DNA of 18,081 nt from Nitrospina sp. UBA6727 (GTDB taxonomy: Bacteria > Nitrospinota > Nitrospinia > Nitrospinales > VA-1): assembly GCA_002454045.1 (NCBI GenBank), contig DKID01000012.1:59897-77977 (forward strand), written 5' to 3'. Position 1 is the stretch's first letter. Each line of letters opens with the position of its first letter. The notes under the pieces are model-generated. The model worked only from the letters and a program-made list of their open reading frames with translations. It made no database searches and had not been told where the DNA came from. Of this stretch, positions 14,951 to 18,081 are shown piece by piece. The translations under genes and the position numbers were made by a program.

Positions 14951-16096
14951 TTACCCGCATCCTCCGTTAAATCGCGCGACCACTCTTGCCAGTTCTACGC
15001 GGACAATGTCTTCGTTCTCGTCATTTAATTTTTTGCGAATCACCGGGAGAATCTCGCCGCCCGCAAGTTCGCCGAGAGCCCAGACCGCGTGCGCCCGTAT
15101 CAAAGGCTCGTCGTCATCCAGTACTTTTATCAGAGGAGGTATGGCTTGCGGATTGCCGGAGTTTCCCAAGGCGACGGCAACGTTGCGAAGTAGCCCTCTT
15201 CGTTTTATGCGTTTGATCGGGCTTCCCTTAAACCTTTGGCGAAACGTTGCGTCGGTGATTTGAATCAAGTCAATCAGTTTTAGCGTGTCCTGTTTTTTCT
15301 GAAAATCAGGGTCATCGGTTTTGGTCGCGTAAGAATTCCACGGGCAAACTATCTGACAATCATCGCAACCGTAAATTCTATTGCCGATTGCCTTCCTATA
15401 CTCAACGGGTATGACCCCCTTCAACTCAATAGTGAGATAAGAAATACATCGGTTCGCATCCAAAACATACGGCGCGACGATAGCTTTCGTCGGGCAAATA
15501 TCGATGCAACTTCTGCAAGTACCGCAATGGTCGTCAGCAGGTTGAGATTGAGGAAGGGCAACGTCGGTCAGTATTTCAGAGAGGAAGTACCAAGACCCCG
15601 TTCCCTGAGTGAGAAGGTTGGTGTGCTTGCCGACCCAGCCCAAGCCCGCTTGCTGAGCCAAAGGTTTTTCGAGAAGGGGACCGGTGTCGACATAAATCCG
15701 CGTTCGGCATCCCTCGAACTGCGTGTGGATTCTTTTTTCCATCTCCCTCAAACGCGGCGTGATGACATCATGATAATCTTTGTTCAAAGCATAAATAGAA
15801 ATGTCCGCAGTTTCACGGTGCGCGATATAACTCATATCCTTTTCCATCGCGTAGTAGTTGGTACGAAAACACAAAATACTTTTTACACCATCCAGCACGA
15901 GACGCGGATTTTTCCGCTGCTCCGCGCCGCGCCGCAGATAGGCCATCTCACCGTCATAACCCGCACGCAACCACTTTCCAAATCTCTCGCCGACGGGACC
16001 TAATTCGGGACGGGTCACTCCGAATCCATCAAAGCCTAAACTCTCTGCGAAAGATTCAAGGCGCGCTAACTTCTCTTTTTTTTCGACAAGGTTCAT
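14951..16096 (-). CDS. queG: Epoxyqueuosine reductase
   Basis: A 381-residue protein that catalyses the last step of queuosine synthesis, reducing epoxyqueuosine in tRNA with cobalamin and two [4Fe-4S] clusters. The catalytic Asp137 is in YVDTGPLLEKPLAQQAG. Eight cluster cysteines are visible: C191, C194, C197, C201, then C217, C244, C247, C251 (CGTCRSCIDICP and CDDCQIVCPWN). Residues about 295-381 form HEAT repeats for tRNA binding, as in the longer QueG form. The start at ATG 16096 fits the N-terminus but has no clear ribosome binding site. It is the first gene of a likely queG-hemE-hemH transcript, and both QueG and the radical SAM protein at 6922 would need cobalamin. It is divergent from the HDAC-family gene across 154 bases. 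Confidence 0.96.
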   Translation of the reverse strand: MNLVEKKEKLARLESFAESLGFDGFGVTRPELGPVGERFGKWLRAGYDGEMAYLRRGAEQRKNPRLVLDGVKSILCFRTNYYAMEKDMSYIAHRETADISIYALNKDYHDVITPRLREMEKRIHTQFEGCRTRIYVDTGPLLEKPLAQQAGLGWVGKHTNLLTQGTGSWYFLSEILTDVALPQSQPADDHCGTCRSCIDICPTKAIVAPYVLDANRCISYLTIELKGVIPVEYRKAIGNRIYGCDDCQIVCPWNSYATKTDDPDFQKKQDTLKLIDLIQITDATFRQRFKGSPIKRIKRRGLLRNVAVALGNSGNPQAIPPLIKVLDDDEPLIRAHAVWALGELAGGEILPVIRKKLNDENEDIVRVELARVVARFNGGCG

Positions 16097-16250
16097 AACT
16101 TGCGGAAGTTGATTCGACGCGAGGACTCTGATATTCTCAAAAATATAAGCGGAAAAAATTTCGATAAAAACGGCGGCGAAGAATTTGGTAACGAGATATT
16201 TTTAGCATCAGGGTTGCTCCATCCAGACTTTGCACGGGAAAGTTTTTCAG

Positions 16251-17195
16251 ATGAACAAAACGGGTTACGCATCGGATCCATTTTATCTTAAGCACGAAAC
16301 TGCGTCGCATCCCGAAAACCCGGGGCGACTAACAGCCATTCAAAACCGATTGGAATCTTCGGAATTTTACAACAATCTCATTCCAATACAACCCCGCAAA
16401 GCCACCGCGGAAGAAATCGCTATGGTGCATGATTCAAACTACGTGGCGAGCGTGAAGAAAAGTTGCGCCGACGAAGTTCGTAGTTTGGGCGCGGACACGG
16501 TAATCTCTCCCGATTCCTACGACGCGGCGCTTTTGAGTGCTGGTGCGGGAATGAACGCCGTCGACCAACTCATCGCCGGAAATATTCACAACGCCTTTTG
16601 TGCAGTACGCCCACCCGGTCATCACGCCGAACACGACCACGCGATGGGGTTCTGCCTGTTCAACAATGTGGGAGTAGTCGCCCGCTACGCGCAACGAACA
16701 AAAGGGCTCAACAAAATTTTTATTTTCGATTGGGATGTACATCACGGCAACGGATCTCAACACGCGTTTTATAATGACCCGTCCGTCTATTACAGTAGCG
16801 CGCATCAATATCCGTTTTATCCCGGCACAGGCGCGCGCGAAGAAACGGGCGCGGGAGACGGACTGGGCACCACGTTGAACCTACCGATGAACGCAGGCGC
16901 CGATGACGACAACTATCTTTCCGCGGTGGAAAATAAACTCATCCCGGAAATTCAACGCCACAAACCCGACCTGATAATTATCTCGGCGGGTTTCGATGCA
17001 CATCAAAATGACCCCCTCGCCCAAGTTCAGTTGACCACGGATTGCTTCGGCAAAATGACCGAGTTGTTGATGAGCGTCGCCGCCGATGTTTGCGACGGGC
17101 GCCTGCTCTCCATGCTGGAAGGCGGCTACGACTACCGCGCGTTGAGCGACTCGGTCCAACTTCACACGCAAACCTTGCTGACCTTTGAACCGTGA
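16251..17195 (+). CDS. Histone deacetylase family protein (zinc amidohydrolase)
   Basis: 314 residues from ATG 16251. An in-frame TTG at 16230 would add seven residues, but the conserved family start (SDPFYLKHETASHPENPGRL) and a GGAAAG before the ATG favour the shorter form. The arginase/deacetylase fold has catalytic H124-H125 in RPPGHHAEHDHAMGFCLFN, zinc ligands D162 and H164 (FDWDVHHGNG) and D249 (SAGFDAHQNDPLA), and the transition-state Tyr293 in GGYDYRAL. All active-site residues are present, so it should remove acetyl groups from a lysine, polyamine or small amide. Bacterial members include AcuC and acetylpolyamine amidohydrolases; the pattern here is closer to the class II-like group, and the substrate cannot be told. 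No acs or acuA gene is adjacent. Confidence 0.92.
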   Translation: MNKTGYASDPFYLKHETASHPENPGRLTAIQNRLESSEFYNNLIPIQPRKATAEEIAMVHDSNYVASVKKSCADEVRSLGADTVISPDSYDAALLSAGAGMNAVDQLIAGNIHNAFCAVRPPGHHAEHDHAMGFCLFNNVGVVARYAQRTKGLNKIFIFDWDVHHGNGSQHAFYNDPSVYYSSAHQYPFYPGTGAREETGAGDGLGTTLNLPMNAGADDDNYLSAVENKLIPEIQRHKPDLIIISAGFDAHQNDPLAQVQLTTDCFGKMTELLMSVAADVCDGRLLSMLEGGYDYRALSDSVQLHTQTLLTFEP

Positions 17196-17199
17196 CGCA

Positions 17200-17403
17200 C
17201 ACCGCGACGACGTAACTCGTAACTTCGCAGATAAAGCGGACGAAACCCGCTGCCTCCCCGCAACGCCGACGACATCGCGCGGAACAAAAGAATAATCATC
17301 ACAGCGTTGATGGCGGCGGGTGACGGTGACAGGGGGGCGCGGGGGGTGACGACAGTGGTGGCGCGACGGCGGTGATGACAACAGCGGCGCGCGAGTTTAG
17401 TTC
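17200..17403. repeat. Intergenic triplet-periodic GC-rich element (copy E)
   Basis: This spacer between two convergent genes is the longest of the set. It carries GCAACGCCGACGACATCGCG, GGCGGCGGGTGACGGTGAC, a G-rich stretch (six G, CGC, six G) and GACGGCGGTGATGACAACAG. TCATCACCG is shared in inverted orientation with copy A. A short AGCGG-ACGAAAC-CCGCT hairpin lies just after the HDAC-family gene. I see no gene and no good intrinsic terminator. Confidence 0.55.
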
Positions 17404-17408
17404 GCCGT

Positions 17409-17804
17409 TTAACTTTCCGCCAACCGCTCGCCACAATGCAAGCAAACCTCATCCCGCGCCGCCACCTCTTCTCCGCAAGCGGAACAAAGCCGAACGTTTT
17501 CGCACTCCTCTAGCAACTCGCGCGCCTGCGCCGCGTCTTCCCTAAGCGTCCAAAGTCGAACCTTCATAAGGTCGGCGACCGGCGCCGGCTCTGCGTGAAA
17601 AGATATATTTTCCAACTGACAAGGAATGCCCTCGCTCTCCAAAAAGCCGCGCATGATGTAAGCCTTCGCTTCGTCCAAAACCGTGCAAAGCACCACCAAG
17701 TCCGGGGCATCCTCCGCCACGGACGACGCAAGTTCCACGTCGCAAACCGGGCAACGCGAATGCGTGTCGGGAAACTCTTCATCACACTTCGGACATATTC
17801 GCAT
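17409..17804 (-). CDS. DUF2007-domain protein with a zinc ribbon at each end
   Basis: 131 residues, soluble. An N-terminal zinc ribbon (C4-x2-C7 ... C18-x2-C21) is followed by a DUF2007 (putative signal-transducing) domain at about 36-102: VVLCTVLDEAKAYIMRGFLE, then KVRLWTLREDAAQARELLEE. A second zinc ribbon (C107-x2-C110 ... C121-x2-C124) ends the protein. DUF2007 is a small alpha/beta domain related to PII-like folds, with no established reaction. The paired ribbons suggest contact with protein or nucleic acid. There is no ribosome binding site; TATAAA (17813-17818) lies eight bases before the ATG, so the mRNA may be leaderless. It is convergent with the HDAC-family gene. Confidence 0.85.
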   Translation of the reverse strand: MRICPKCDEEFPDTHSRCPVCDVELASSVAEDAPDLVVLCTVLDEAKAYIMRGFLESEGIPCQLENISFHAEPAPVADLMKVRLWTLREDAAQARELLEECENVRLCSACGEEVAARDEVCLHCGERLAES

Positions 17805-17812
17805 ACTTTTAT

Positions 17813-17818
17813 TTTATA
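17813..17818 (-). promoter_or_regulatory. -10 element placed for a near-leaderless DUF2007 mRNA
   Basis: TATAAA on the minus strand ends eight bases before ATG 17804, so transcription would begin within about two bases of the start codon. The -35 (TTTCAT or TTGTTT, 16 or 19 bases upstream) is weak. Confidence 0.35.
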
Positions 17819-17849
17819 GCGTTTCGGAAAAGTTATGAAACAACTTTAT

Positions 17850-17962
17850 CGCCACCGCAAATAAAAACGCGACGACAACCGCACCGTCATCGACCGCGCC
17901 CGCAAAAAAATGTTGCATCGTGCAACGGCATCGAACCGCAACCGCGGCGACCGCGTCGTCGT
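17850..17962. repeat. Intergenic triplet-periodic GC-rich element (copy F)
   Basis: Units such as GCGACGACAACCGCACCGTC and CGCGGCGACCGCGTCGTCGTC match the style of copies A-E. The element is split by an A7 run and a small hairpin (17904-17926) and directly abuts the dispersed-type palindrome at 17961. Confidence 0.5.
17904..17926 (-). terminator. Candidate intrinsic terminator for minus-strand transcription entering from the right
   Basis: Read on the minus strand, GTTGCA-CGA-TGCAAC is followed by ATTTTTTT. The stem is only six pairs, but the U-run is good. It would end a transcript from a gene beyond the right edge. Confidence 0.4.
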
Positions 17963-17988
17963 CATTCCGTGCTTGACACGGAATCCAG
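17961..17988. repeat. Dispersed-type palindromic repeat (GTCATTCC...GGAATCCAG)
   Basis: ATTCCGTG-CTTGA-CACGGAAT is a perfect eight-pair stem with a five-base loop, bounded by GTC on the left and CCAG on the right. On the minus strand it translates as HWIPCQARNDD, the hallmark peptide that this widespread class of intergenic palindromes (NEMIS-like, found in many bacterial genomes) gives in spurious ORFs. Only one copy is in the window. Confidence 0.7.
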
Positions 17989-18081
17989 TGAAAGATGCGC
18001 GGCGAAGCCGCACCACATACGGCGGCGGGATTGATGCTCGCGCTGGGATTATGGTTTTGGCAAATAATTGTTCCCGACATT

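Noticed and set aside
17814..18080. Minus-strand 88-residue ORF at the right edge
   Set aside because: Its sequence includes HWIPCQARNDD from a dispersed palindrome and Ala/Val/Arg runs from the GC-rich element, so it is a spurious frame.

Overview
The window looks like housekeeping chromosome from a Gram-negative, mid-GC bacterium. It has a single-TM M23 peptidase, an E. coli-like GlnRS that charges glutamine directly, a complete haem tail (hemE-hemH), queG, and a UvrD/PcrA helicase. The overall flavour suggests a Nitrospinota/deltaproteobacterial-type lineage, but that is only an impression: no rRNA or other marker in the window settles it. I see no prophage, transposase, integrase or CRISPR array.

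Layout. 1-72 is the end of a lysine-rich protein. 312-1406 (-) is an envelope M23 peptidase. 1542-2672 (+) is a spore-photoproduct-lyase-like radical SAM protein that lacks the catalytic cysteine of true SPL. 2682-3788 (-) is dnaN, with glnS (3938-5644, -) upstream of it. A divergent intergenic region leads to tRNA-Arg(TCT) (5860-5936, +), a cold-shock protein (6185-6385, +) and a 60-residue basic small protein (6482-6664, +). 6922-8763 (+) is a cobalamin-type RiPP-maturation radical SAM protein with no recognisable RiPP cassette around it. 8860-9216 (-) is a STAS-like DUF4325 protein, divergent from hflX (9331-10632, +). uvrD/pcrA (10658-12814, -) converges on hflX. A minus-strand cluster follows: queG (16096 to 14951), hemE (14928 to 13897) and hemH (13916 to 12966), with hemE and hemH overlapping. 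16251-17195 (+) is a histone-deacetylase-family amidohydrolase. 17409-17804 (-) is a DUF2007 protein with a zinc ribbon at each end.

How the genes relate. The clearest functional unit is queG-hemE-hemH: hemE makes coproporphyrinogen III, hemH inserts iron at the end of the pathway, and queG finishes queuosine. dnaN, uvrD, hflX, glnS, tRNA-Arg and csp are core information-processing genes that need not work together.

The most unusual structure is between the genes. At least five intergenic spacers, and more weakly a sixth, hold GC-rich, three-base-periodic DNA built from degenerate GAC/GTC, CGN and ACC triplets. These stretches encode no plausible protein. Several promoters have an extended -10 (TGnTATAAT-like) with a weak -35. 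For three genes the -10 sits so close to the ATG that leaderless or near-leaderless mRNAs are likely. A short dispersed-type palindrome lies near the right edge.
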